The translations under genes were made by a program, and so were the position numbers. A stretch of 64,000 nt of DNA. It comes from AWTP1-13 sp033764875. GTDB taxonomy: Bacteria > Pseudomonadota > Alphaproteobacteria > Rhizobiales > Hyphomicrobiaceae. Positions 54,542 to 62,572 of the stretch are shown piece by piece (within the stretch, counting starts at the first letter, position 1; the number at the start of each line of letters is the position of its first letter). Where the stretch lies: positions 1 through 64,000 of the forward strand of contig JANRIO010000092.1 in assembly GCA_033764875.1 (NCBI GenBank), read 5' to 3'. Under the pieces are notes generated by a model, which saw only the letters and a list, made by a program, of their open reading frames with translations, had not been told where the DNA came from and made no database searches.

Positions 54542-55367
54542 GGAATTCATCAACGAGAAAGCGGAGGCGCTCGGGCTACGTCCCGAACCAATCCAGGCCA
54601 TCGTCGATGAGGAGACAAAGCACTTCCGGGATACGGTCTCGGTGACGGATCGGCGAACGATCCCGAGCACGGATCTGATCCCGATCACCAACCCTACCCA
54701 CTGGCTCAAGATCCCCGACGTGATCGCGTGCTTCGTGGATATGGAAGGTTCGACAAAGCTAAGCGCCGGCACCCACGCCAACACGACTGCCAAGTGCTAC
54801 CGCTACTTCACGAACACGGCGATCCGCATCTTCCACGAAATGGAAGCGGCGTACATTGACGTGAAGGGTGACGGCGTGTTCGCCCTGTTCGATTACAACC
54901 GGGCGCACACTGCGTTGGCCGCGGTCGTGAGCTTCAAGACGTTCGTGGCGAAGGAGTTCACGCCGCGGGTGCAGGAGGCCACAGACGGCACGATCATCGG
55001 CGGCCACTACGGCATCGACTGCAGGACCGTTCTGGTGCGCAAGATGGGACTGAAGATCGTCGATGGCCGCACGGACCGGCAGAACGAGGTCTGGGCCGGG
55101 AAGCCGGTGAACATGGCCGCGAAGCTCGCGGGCTTGTCCACGAACAACGAGGTCTGGGTCTCGGATCGTTACTTCAAGAAGCTGACCAGCGAGAAGGCCA
55201 CGCACACATGCGGCTGCCCCGATGGCGTGCCGCGGCCGCTGTGGCAGCCCCGCGATCTCACGGAGGATACGCGGTTCGACTTCGACAAGGCGATGGTCCT
55301 GTCCAGCAACTGGTGCCAAACACACGGCAAGCAGTTCCTGAAGGGCCTCGTGAAGGCTGACTACTGA
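54528..55367 (+). CDS. pycC: Pycsar-type class III nucleotide cyclase (PycC-like)
   Basis: A 279-residue soluble cyclase. After a ~60-residue N-terminal part, the catalytic domain (about 62-215) has the metal ligands Asp71 (CFVDMEGST) and Asp115 (DVKGDGVFALFD). GKPVNMAAKLAGLS carries Asn195, but Lys199 stands where canonical adenylate cyclases have Arg. A C-terminal ~65-residue tail has a CGCP motif (THTCGCPDGVPRPLW). Short stand-alone cyclases beside a membrane effector are the hallmark of Pycsar, in which phage infection triggers cCMP or cUMP synthesis; which base is used cannot be told here. The start ATG has GGAG at 8 nt and overlaps the effector gene. Confidence 0.85.
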   Translation: MMRFKEFINEKAEALGLRPEPIQAIVDEETKHFRDTVSVTDRRTIPSTDLIPITNPTHWLKIPDVIACFVDMEGSTKLSAGTHANTTAKCYRYFTNTAIRIFHEMEAAYIDVKGDGVFALFDYNRAHTALAAVVSFKTFVAKEFTPRVQEATDGTIIGGHYGIDCRTVLVRKMGLKIVDGRTDRQNEVWAGKPVNMAAKLAGLSTNNEVWVSDRYFKKLTSEKATHTCGCPDGVPRPLWQPRDLTEDTRFDFDKAMVLSSNWCQTHGKQFLKGLVKADY

Positions 55368-55379
55368 TCGAACTAGGTG

Positions 55380-55431
55380 TGCTGGATACGTCTTGTCCCC
55401 ACCTTTTACGGATGAGGGGACCAGTCCAGCA
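55380..55431. repeat. Imperfect palindrome after the Pycsar operon
   Basis: TGCTGGA at 55380-55386 is complementary to TCCAGCA at 55425-55431. GTCCCC at 55395-55400 pairs with GGGGAC at 55416-55421, leaving a 15-nt loop. It starts 12 nt past the cyclase stop. It may be a terminator-like structure or an end of a mobile element; there is no T-tract. Confidence 0.6.
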
Positions 55432-55585
55432 CTCTGGTCTCGAAGCAGAGTCACTCAATGGTGATCCCGTTGCGTTGACACCACTTAAGTCCGCTTACCG
55501 CAGCAGTCCGGTCATGACATGGCAGCAAGGCGCACGGACTTCCTATCCATGTTCGATGTCCGCTTTCTCTGCACACCCCTCCCCC

Positions 55586-56719
55586 CTAAAACCCCGCGCC
55601 CCTGGCCGCCACGGGCCAGACCGTCTCCACCACGCCGCCGCCCGCCATCCCGCGCATCCCGACGTACCAGTCGTGCAGGTTGACGGTGGGGTCGCAGTGG
55701 GCGGGGACGAGCAGCACCTTGTGCCCGCGCGCGGGCGGGCTGGCGCAGGCCGTCACGTCGAGCACGCCGTGCTCGTCGGAGGGGCGGCCGTAGGTGGCGC
55801 CCGCAAGCTGCCAGGGCACCGCCATGCCGCTGTCGACGGGCAGCGCCTTGTGGCCGGCGTCGAGGATGCGGCGCTCGGGTGCCGGTGCGCTCATCACGGT
55901 CGCCAGCACGAACAGCGCGTGCTCGAAGGTGTCGACGGGGGCGCCGTCGGCCGTCCTGTTGCGGGCGTAGTCGGCGTCCATGAAGACGTAGGAGCCGGGC
56001 TGCAGCTCGTTGTAGACGCCGCTTGCGGTCTCGAGCTCGAAGGTGCCGGTGCCGGCGCCGGCAATGGTGCGCGCCTCGAGGCCGAGCTTCGCCAGCTCGG
56101 CCTGCGTGGCGCGCACGGCGGCAACGGCGCCGTCGATGGCGGCGCAGCGCTCCTCCAGCGAGCGCAGGTGCTGGGCCGAGCCGTGGTAGGCCTGCAGGCC
56201 CTCGAAGGCCAGATGCTTGCGATTGGCGATGAGGCCCGCGAGTGCCGCGGCCTCGGCACCCGGCGCCACGCCGCAGCGCCGGCCGCCGACGTCGATCTCG
56301 ACCAGCACGCCGATGCGCACGTCCGCGGCGGCGGCCGCCGCCTCGATCTCGGCCACGGCGTCGGGGCTGTCGATGCAGACGCCGATGCGGGCGCGGCGCG
56401 CCAGGCGGGCGAGACGCGCAAGCTTGCCCGCGCCCACCACCTCGTTGGAGACGAGCACGTCGCCGACGCCGCCGGCGACCAGCACCTCGGCCTCCGACAC
56501 CTTCTGGCAGCACACGCCGACGGCGCCGCGCTGAATCTGGTCGAGGGCGATCAGCGGCGACTTGTGCGTCTTGGCGTGGGGCCGGACGCGCACGCCCGCG
56601 CGCTGGGCGAACGCGGCCATGCGATCGAGGTTGCGCTCGTAGGCGTCGAGGTCGACGACGAGGGCGGGCGTGTCGACCTCGGCAAGCGACTGGCCGGGCT
56701 TGGCGGGGGCGGGCTGCAT
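55586..56719 (-). CDS. D-threonine aldolase / D-serine dehydratase-like PLP enzyme
   Basis: A 377-residue fold-type III PLP enzyme (alanine-racemase-like barrel). The PLP Lys50 lies in RPHAKTHKSP. The C-terminal domain has HGVLDVT and PAHCDPTVNLHD, whose His/Cys pair binds a metal in DSD1-type D-serine dehydratases and D-threonine aldolases. It therefore most likely breaks down D-hydroxy-amino acids. The ATG at 56719 is chosen; the frame extends to 56809. It follows the TetR gene by 142 nt on the same strand. Confidence 0.9.
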   Translation of the reverse strand: MQPAPAKPGQSLAEVDTPALVVDLDAYERNLDRMAAFAQRAGVRVRPHAKTHKSPLIALDQIQRGAVGVCCQKVSEAEVLVAGGVGDVLVSNEVVGAGKLARLARLARRARIGVCIDSPDAVAEIEAAAAAADVRIGVLVEIDVGGRRCGVAPGAEAAALAGLIANRKHLAFEGLQAYHGSAQHLRSLEERCAAIDGAVAAVRATQAELAKLGLEARTIAGAGTGTFELETASGVYNELQPGSYVFMDADYARNRTADGAPVDTFEHALFVLATVMSAPAPERRILDAGHKALPVDSGMAVPWQLAGATYGRPSDEHGVLDVTACASPPARGHKVLLVPAHCDPTVNLHDWYVGMRGMAGGGVVETVWPVAARGAGF

Positions 56720-56861
56720 GGGCGGGGTCCTGCTGGCGGTTGCTCGCGTGCGGCCACCATAGCGCGGCGCCGGCCCGGCGCCAGAGGCAGGCGCCGGCAT
56801 CCAACGCAATCGCGTGCGGCTGGCGCGCGGCGGGCGTTGCCGGGCCCCGTCGCGCGGGCGC

Positions 56862-57509
56862 TCAACCGCGGCCCTCGGCAGGCCCGTTGAGGAAGCCGAG
56901 GACGAGGCGCACCAGGTCGTCCTCGAACGCGGGCGTGCCGAAGTACGGCATGCGCGCGTAGGCCGCGGCGCGGACGGCCGCCTCCACGGCGCTGGTTAGG
57001 ATGAGGATGCGCGCCGGCGTCGCCTCCACCCGGTAGGGCGCGGCAATGGCCTCGACGCGCGCCTGCAGAAGAGCCGCCACGTCGCGGGCCGGGCCCGTCA
57101 CCTCGTCCTGGAGGCCGAGGCCGATCATGGTCTGCATGACGAGCTGGCGCACGCGCTCGTGGCCGGCATAGGTGGCGATCACGGCGCGCACGGCGATGCG
57201 CTCGATGGGGGCGGCAGGATCCTTCAGAACGGGCAGCAGCGCGGCGCGCATGGCGCGCCGATCCGCCTCGAGCTGGCGACGGGCGATCGTGACCAGGATC
57301 GCCTCCTTGCTGCGAAAGAACTGGTACAGCGTGCCGATGCTGACGCCGGCCTCCGCCGCGATGCGGTTGGTGGTGAGCCCGGCCAGGCCCGCGCGGCGAA
57401 GAATGCGAGCCGCCGCCTCGAGGATCGCGTCCACAGTCGCGCGCGATCGCGCCTGGCGCGGGATTTTGCATGCAAACCTATCGGCCTGGCGGCGCCTTGC
57501 GCGTGCCAT
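56862..57509 (-). CDS. TetR-family transcriptional regulator
   Basis: A 215-residue regulator. The N-terminal helix-turn-helix is clear (RATVDAILEAAARILRRAGL, then TTNRIAAEAGVSIGTLYQFF and RSKEAIL). The C-terminal ligand-binding domain is all-helical. The ATG at 57509 has GGAG at 8 nt; the longer frame to 57572 is rejected. It diverges from the serine hydrolase gene across 80 nt, so it probably controls that gene and itself. Confidence 0.94.
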   Translation of the reverse strand: MARARRRQADRFACKIPRQARSRATVDAILEAAARILRRAGLAGLTTNRIAAEAGVSIGTLYQFFRSKEAILVTIARRQLEADRRAMRAALLPVLKDPAAPIERIAVRAVIATYAGHERVRQLVMQTMIGLGLQDEVTGPARDVAALLQARVEAIAAPYRVEATPARILILTSAVEAAVRAAAYARMPYFGTPAFEDDLVRLVLGFLNGPAEGRG

Positions 57510-57589
57510 CGGGGCGTCTCCGATTGCGAGTTTCGAAATGCGAGCTTCGCTCGTATTCTGGACTGAGAGCAAGCCCGGAGTGACCCTCG

Positions 57590-58981
57590 ATGCTCAAATA
57601 CCGGCGAGCGGTGCTTGCCACGGGCGTGGCTACGGCCGCCGTCGCGGCGTGGCTCGCCTACCGGCCCGACCTCGCCCTGCAGGTGGCGGTCGGCGTGGCT
57701 GCGCACGACGTCTGCTCCAAGACTTTCACCTCGGGCCTCGACCCCGGCGCGGTGCTGGCCGAGACCCTGACGCGGGACGGCATCGGCTGGCTGCGCTGGG
57801 GGCTGCGGGCGGAGGTCGACAGGCCGGCAGGCCGCGTGGTGGCGTCGCTTGCGGGCCTGCTGCCGGCGCGCGCGCTGCACCGGCCGGGCCTTGGCTGCGT
57901 GCTCGCGAAGGCGCGTGAGCCGGCGGTTATCGACACGGCCGCCATCTCCGCTGCCCGGCAGACGCCGGCGCTGCTTCCCGCGCTTGCGGGACCCGAGCCC
58001 GTCGCGGCCGCATCGCGGCAGCTCGAGGCTGCCCTCGCGCAGGCCTTCGAGGAGCCCCCGAGGCCGCCGCTGCGGCGAACCAAGGCCGTCGTCATCGTCA
58101 AGGAGGACCGCATCATCGCCGAGCGCTACGCGCCCGGCGTCGGGCCGGACACGCCGCTGATGGGCTTCTCGATGACGAAGTCGGTGGTCAACGCCCTGAT
58201 CGGCATGCTGGCGCTTGACGGGCGCGTGTCGCCCTCGCAGCCGGCCGCCATCGGCGAGTGGCAAGGGGCAGGCGATGCCCGGCGCGGCATCACCATCGAG
58301 CACCTGATGCGGATGACGAGCGGGCTCGACGCCGACGAGACCAACTCGGGCTTCGACATCTCGAGCCGCATCCTCTACCTCGCCGACGACATGGGCGCGG
58401 CGGCGGCGCGGCTGCCGCGGCGGGCGCCCCCAGACAGCCGCTGGCACTACTCGAGCCCGTCGACGCTGCTGCTGTCGCGCATCATCCGCGAGGCTGCCGG
58501 CGGCAGGGCCGAGGACGCGCTCGCCTTCGCCCACAGGCGGCTCTTCGGGCCGCTCGGCATGCGAACGGCCGTGCTCGAGACGGACGCCACGGGGGCCTTC
58601 ATCGGCAGCAGCTACATGTTCGCCTCGGCGCGCGACTGGGCGCGGCTCGGGATGCTGTATCTCAACGACGGCAAGATCGGCGGGACGCGACTGCTGCCCG
58701 AAGGCTGGGTGGACTTCTCCGCAACCTCCAGCCTCGGCACGTCCTACGGCGCCGGGTTCTGGACGACGCGCAGCGAGCACGCCTGGGCGCGCCGCTGGCG
58801 CGAGGGGGGCCTGCCCTACGGCGCCTTCTTTGCCTCCGGCGATCTCGGCCAGCGGATCGTGATCATGCCGGCGCAGCGGCTGCTCGTCGTGCGGCTCGGG
58901 GACGCGGTCGATCCCACCGGCGACATGCAGGGGACGTTGCGGCTGGTGCGCGAGGTGCTTGCGGCCGTCCAATCCCGGTGA
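57590..58981 (+). CDS. Serine hydrolase (class C beta-lactamase fold)
   Basis: A 463-residue protein. A hydrophobic N-terminal segment (VLATGVATAAVAAWLAY) may anchor it in the inner membrane. A ~140-residue region follows that I do not recognise. The beta-lactamase/esterase domain has the nucleophile Ser194 and Lys197 in FSMTK, a Tyr-x-Ser in HYSSPS and a C-terminal FFASGDLGQR region in place of KTG. Members act as esterases, amidases or 6-aminohexanoate-dimer-hydrolase-like enzymes. The ATG at 57590 has GGAG at 9 nt. It diverges from the TetR gene. Confidence 0.9.
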   Translation: MLKYRRAVLATGVATAAVAAWLAYRPDLALQVAVGVAAHDVCSKTFTSGLDPGAVLAETLTRDGIGWLRWGLRAEVDRPAGRVVASLAGLLPARALHRPGLGCVLAKAREPAVIDTAAISAARQTPALLPALAGPEPVAAASRQLEAALAQAFEEPPRPPLRRTKAVVIVKEDRIIAERYAPGVGPDTPLMGFSMTKSVVNALIGMLALDGRVSPSQPAAIGEWQGAGDARRGITIEHLMRMTSGLDADETNSGFDISSRILYLADDMGAAAARLPRRAPPDSRWHYSSPSTLLLSRIIREAAGGRAEDALAFAHRRLFGPLGMRTAVLETDATGAFIGSSYMFASARDWARLGMLYLNDGKIGGTRLLPEGWVDFSATSSLGTSYGAGFWTTRSEHAWARRWREGGLPYGAFFASGDLGQRIVIMPAQRLLVVRLGDAVDPTGDMQGTLRLVREVLAAVQSR

Positions 58982-58992
58982 GGCGGCAAACG

Positions 58993-59056
58993 CAAAAAAA
59001 GGGACCCGCACGGCGCGGGCCCCTCAAAATGAAAAAGGGCCGCTCGAGGCGGCCCT
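58993..59056 (-). terminator. Two tandem rho-independent terminators
   Basis: On the minus strand, downstream of the gene ending at 59075, the first stem is AGGGCCGC / GCGGCCCT (59036-59056) followed by TTTTTC. The second is GGGGCCCGC / GCGGGTCCC (59001-59023) followed by seven Ts at 58994-59000. Both have T-tracts only in the minus orientation, though the stems also lie just past the convergent hydrolase stop. Confidence 0.9.
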
Positions 59057-59074
59057 GGTTGATGATCTGATGTC

Positions 59075-60451
59075 TCAGGCGGCTCTGGTGATGGAGGCTG
59101 GCAGCCTCGGATCTCCTCTGCGCTCCTGGGTCGACCTCAGTGCGATGCCGATGTAGCGGATGCGTCCACCGATCCTTTCCTTGCGTACACCGAGCTCCTT
59201 GATCTCGCGAGAGACGCGGGGTGCCGCGAACGGCTCCTTGTCCTGCTCCTCGCACCACACGCAGTAGTCCTCGTACAGGTCCTGGGCGGTGACACTCGAG
59301 CCCTCCTGGCCGATCACCCGCTCCCGATAGAAACGCTGCACATCGCTGTCCGGCACGCCGTTGGCGTACGGTGCGCGCGTCTCCGCGCGGTTGTCGTTGA
59401 GCGGGCGCGCGATGCGCGGCTCAACGGCGGCCGCAGGCGCGGCCTCCTCGACCTCGTCGAACTCCGGCTCGTGCCGGGGCGCGACCGACGAGGTCTGCTG
59501 CAGCATCCGCTGGGCCGCCGGAGGGGCGGCAGCGGGGCTGCGCTGGGCGACGGCCACCTCGCGAGGCAGGCTGTCGTCGTTGGCGGCGTACACAGGCGTC
59601 GGATAGACACCCGCGGCGCGGGCTTCCTCTTCGCGGCGTTTGAGCTCGCGTTTGGACAGCACCTTGCGGTCGCCGAGGTCCCACTGGGCGAACGCCACGT
59701 ACATGCCGAAGCCCGAGCCGATCTCGATCAGCAAGGCGACAAACAGGGCGAGCCCCGTCTGGATCGTCTCGATGTCAAGACCGAGCAGCTTGGACAGCAC
59801 GCTCGCCTGCGGGTCGGCCTCCATGACCGAGCCGCCGTGGGCCGCGCCGAGCTTGGCGTTGACCTCGGCAATCCTGGCCTCGAGCTTGGCAGCCTCGAGC
59901 GCAGACGCGCGCTCGGCCTCGAGCTTGTGGAGGTTCGAGCAGAAGGCGCGTGCCGCGGCCGTCGTGGTCGAGGCCTCGGCGCAGCCGCCGGTCCAAGTCC
60001 ACTGGCGCTGCGTCTTCTGCGCAGCGATGTCGCCCTCGACGGTGGCGGCCGGCCGGTGTTGCGGGATCCAGGCCAACTGCTCCTGCGCACGCTTGGCATC
60101 GGCGCGCAGATCCTTGTAGTTGGCAGCTTCAACAGCCCTCTGGCCGGTCGTATCGAGCCGGTTCAGAGCTGCGTGGCCCACCGCCGACGTCAGCGAGTAT
60201 GCCGTGACGACGATCCAGACGACGGCAGCCGCCAGCGCCTGGGACCACATCCGTGAGCGAATGGCGGCAAAGAAGAAAAATGGCGCCAGCGCCTTGAAGC
60301 AGTCCGCGGCGGCCGAAGCCAAACCGTAGATCTGCCCGTCCATCTCAGTCTTGCCCAAACTGAACCCGAACCGGTAGTTCATGGCAGCGGATACGGCGAG
60401 TAGAACGCCGGCCGCCATGACTCCCAGCACACCTAATGCGTGTCGGACCAT
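59075..60451 (-). CDS. Membrane protein with primase-type C-terminal winged helix
   Basis: A 458-residue protein that I cannot name. The N-terminal half has membrane helices near 5-25 (ALGVLGVMAAGVLLAVSAAM), 45-65 and 68-90. A coiled-coil/soluble loop with Cys residues follows, then another helix near 230-250 (TGLALFVALLIEIGSGFGMY). The C-terminal ~90 residues (VQRFYRERVIGQEGSSVTAQ, DLYEDYCVWCEEQDKEPFA, GGRIRYIGIALRS) look like the DNA-binding winged helix found at the end of phage P4/D5-type primases. The fusion of membrane part and primase-type tail is unusual. The ATG at 60451 has GGAGGGGG upstream. Confidence 0.8.
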   Translation of the reverse strand: MVRHALGVLGVMAAGVLLAVSAAMNYRFGFSLGKTEMDGQIYGLASAAADCFKALAPFFFFAAIRSRMWSQALAAAVVWIVVTAYSLTSAVGHAALNRLDTTGQRAVEAANYKDLRADAKRAQEQLAWIPQHRPAATVEGDIAAQKTQRQWTWTGGCAEASTTTAAARAFCSNLHKLEAERASALEAAKLEARIAEVNAKLGAAHGGSVMEADPQASVLSKLLGLDIETIQTGLALFVALLIEIGSGFGMYVAFAQWDLGDRKVLSKRELKRREEEARAAGVYPTPVYAANDDSLPREVAVAQRSPAAAPPAAQRMLQQTSSVAPRHEPEFDEVEEAAPAAAVEPRIARPLNDNRAETRAPYANGVPDSDVQRFYRERVIGQEGSSVTAQDLYEDYCVWCEEQDKEPFAAPRVSREIKELGVRKERIGGRIRYIGIALRSTQERRGDPRLPASITRAA

Positions 60452-61034
60452 AGCCCCCTCCGTCTGTCGGCTCGGGCCCCGGGACAGGCCAGCCGATCGG
60501 TGAGAAGGGGCGTCGCGACAACCGTGGAAGTCCGAGCATGGTCCCGCCGTGGGACGCACACTGCCTGGCTGATCTTCAGCCTACCGGCAGGTGTGGCAAT
60601 CCCACCCCATGCTCATCCAAGGCATTCGCGGAAACTGCCGGGCCGCGGTGGGATTTTTGCACATCGTGGAAACGCGTCTGCGCGTCACGTTATGCACAAG
60701 CCACCGGGCTCGAACAAATGCGACGCTTACTTTAGAACGCAGCCCCCTCGCGTTGGAAACTACGCGATTCGTTTCTTTTTGTTAATACTTTCAGTTGCGT
60801 ATGCTTTAAGGCCGATTTCGGGCAGTTTTTGACGGCTGTGCGGCAGAACTTCCGGGCGCCGATCTTCACATCTGTGCACGCCTACTTTTCCACCCGCAAT
60901 CCACCGGTTGCGCAGCTTTTCCACCCGCTCCACCGGCGCGGTACGCGCCGGTCACACCGATGCGGCTGATGGGCAACGCGGGCGCAGATACGCTTGTCCG
61001 GCGACTGCCTGCTCCAGGCGCACCTGAATGAAGA
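60452..61034. other. Intergenic region, AT-rich patch
   Basis: About 580 nt between the start of the membrane/primase-type protein gene and the 3' end of metC. An AT-rich stretch at 60765-60815 stands out and could hold a promoter. No gene or clear repeat is supported. Confidence 0.55.
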
Positions 61035-62228
61035 TCAGCCGGCCGCCTTGAGACGCGCCAGGCCGGCGTCGAGATCGGCCAGGATGTCGGGAACCGCCTC
61101 AAGGCCGATATGCAGGCGCAGGGTCGGCCCCTGCGGCGCCCAGGCGGTGGCCGTGCGCGAGGCGGCGGCGTTGAACGGGATGATGAGGCTCTCAAACCCG
61201 CCCCAGGACGCCCCCATGCCGAACAGCCGCAGACCATCGAGGAAGGCGGCAAGCTGCGTCCGCGTGCAAAGCTTGAGCTCGACGGCGAAGAGGCCCGAGG
61301 CGCCGGTGAAGTCGCGCTTCCAGAGCCGGTGCTGGGGGTGGCTCTCGAGGGCCGGATGCAGCACGCGGGCGACCTCCGGCCGCGCCTCGAGCCAGCGCGC
61401 CACCTCGACGCCCGACTGCCAGTGCCGCTGCATGCGCACCTCGATGGTGCGCAGCCCGCGCAGGCCAAGGTACATCTCCTCCGTGCCGGCGCAGATGCCC
61501 AGCGCCTGGGTCTCGTTGACGAGGCGGGCGGCAATGGCAGGGTCGGCGGCGGTGACCGAGCCCAGCATCGCGTCGGCGTGGCCGACGATGTACTTGGTCG
61601 CGGCCTGGATCGACAGATCGACGCCGTGCGCGAACGCCTTGAAGTAGACGCCGCCCGACCAGGTGTTGTCGATCGCCACCACGGCGCCCTTGGCGTGCGC
61701 GGCCGCGGCGATCGCCGCGATGTCCTGGATCTCGAAGGTGAGGGAGCCGGGGCTCTCGGTGAAGACCAGCGTCGTGTTGGGCCGCATCAGGCGGGCGATG
61801 TCGGCGCCGATCAGCGGTTCGTAGTAGGTGGTCTCGACGCCGAAGCGCTTGAGCAGGCCCTCGCACATCTTGCGCGTGGGCTGATAGACGGAATCCACCA
61901 TCAGCACGTGATCGCCCGCCTTGGTGAAGGCGAGCAGCACGCTGGCGATGGCAGCGGCGCCCGACGGCATGACCCAGGTCTGGGTGCCGCCCTCGAGCGC
62001 GGCGATGGCCTCGCACAGGGAATCCGAGGTCGGAGAGCCACGGCGCCCGTATACGTACTTTTGCTGCCGGCTCTCGAACGCGTCGAGCGTCCTGAAGAGC
62101 ACGGTGGAGCCGCGATAGACGGGCGTGTTGACGAAGCCGTGGTTGGCGAAGGGATCGCGACCGGTGTGGGTCACGACGGTCTCGATGTGCGTTGCAGGCT
62201 GCGGCGTGCTGTCGTCTCGTGCGGTCAT
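61035..62228 (-). CDS. metC: Cystathionine beta-lyase
   Basis: A 397-residue Cys/Met-metabolism PLP enzyme. The PLP Lys212 is in QAATKYIVGHAD. YVYGRRGSPT (Tyr60, Arg62) contacts the cofactor phosphate of the neighbouring subunit, and IDNTWSGG holds the ring. The overall form (TNTPVYRGST-like start VNTPVYRGSTVLF, and GMGASWGGFESL at the C-terminus) fits cystathionine beta-lyase, which makes homocysteine for methionine. The ATG at 62228 has GGAGAGG upstream. It diverges from the solute-binding protein gene. Confidence 0.95.
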   Translation of the reverse strand: MTARDDSTPQPATHIETVVTHTGRDPFANHGFVNTPVYRGSTVLFRTLDAFESRQQKYVYGRRGSPTSDSLCEAIAALEGGTQTWVMPSGAAAIASVLLAFTKAGDHVLMVDSVYQPTRKMCEGLLKRFGVETTYYEPLIGADIARLMRPNTTLVFTESPGSLTFEIQDIAAIAAAAHAKGAVVAIDNTWSGGVYFKAFAHGVDLSIQAATKYIVGHADAMLGSVTAADPAIAARLVNETQALGICAGTEEMYLGLRGLRTIEVRMQRHWQSGVEVARWLEARPEVARVLHPALESHPQHRLWKRDFTGASGLFAVELKLCTRTQLAAFLDGLRLFGMGASWGGFESLIIPFNAAASRTATAWAPQGPTLRLHIGLEAVPDILADLDAGLARLKAAG

Positions 62229-62572
62229 CTAGCCTCTCCACTTCGCGGCCAATCTAGACGCTCTGCGGCGTGCTTGTCTCGCGGCAGCGCCGGCCTGCGC
62301 GCGGCACACACTGTCGCGCCCCGCGAGCGGCACGGCCGGGCGCCGCGGCAAGCCCTTGCTTTGGTCTTGACCACAACGGGCAGGCCGTACCATGTTGCGC
62401 CCCACGCTTGATCAGTCGCAAACGATTGCGCAGGCCGCGTGCGGGGGCGCCGGCGGATCGAGAACTCGAAGACCCACGACCGGGCTGGCGGTGCCACATG
62501 CGTCGAGCCCTCTCTGCCCTCGATCCGTCGATCACAGTTCCGCCAACGACAACGGAAGCTCCCTTGCGCCGC
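62229..62572. other. Divergent region between metC and the binding-protein gene
   Basis: About 344 nt. If the downstream gene starts at its alternative ATG at 62498, the gap is 75 nt shorter. It should contain both promoters. No regulatory motif is recognised. Confidence 0.5.

Noticed and set aside
55258..55458. Short minus-strand frame as an insertion-sequence ORF
   Set aside because: It overlaps the 3' end of the cyclase gene and has no recognisable transposase motif. Only the palindrome at 55380-55431 is supportable.
60440..60832. Plus-strand 130-codon frame upstream of the membrane/primase-type gene
   Set aside because: No ribosome-binding site, no family features and irregular codon use. 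It lies in the promoter region of the minus-strand gene.
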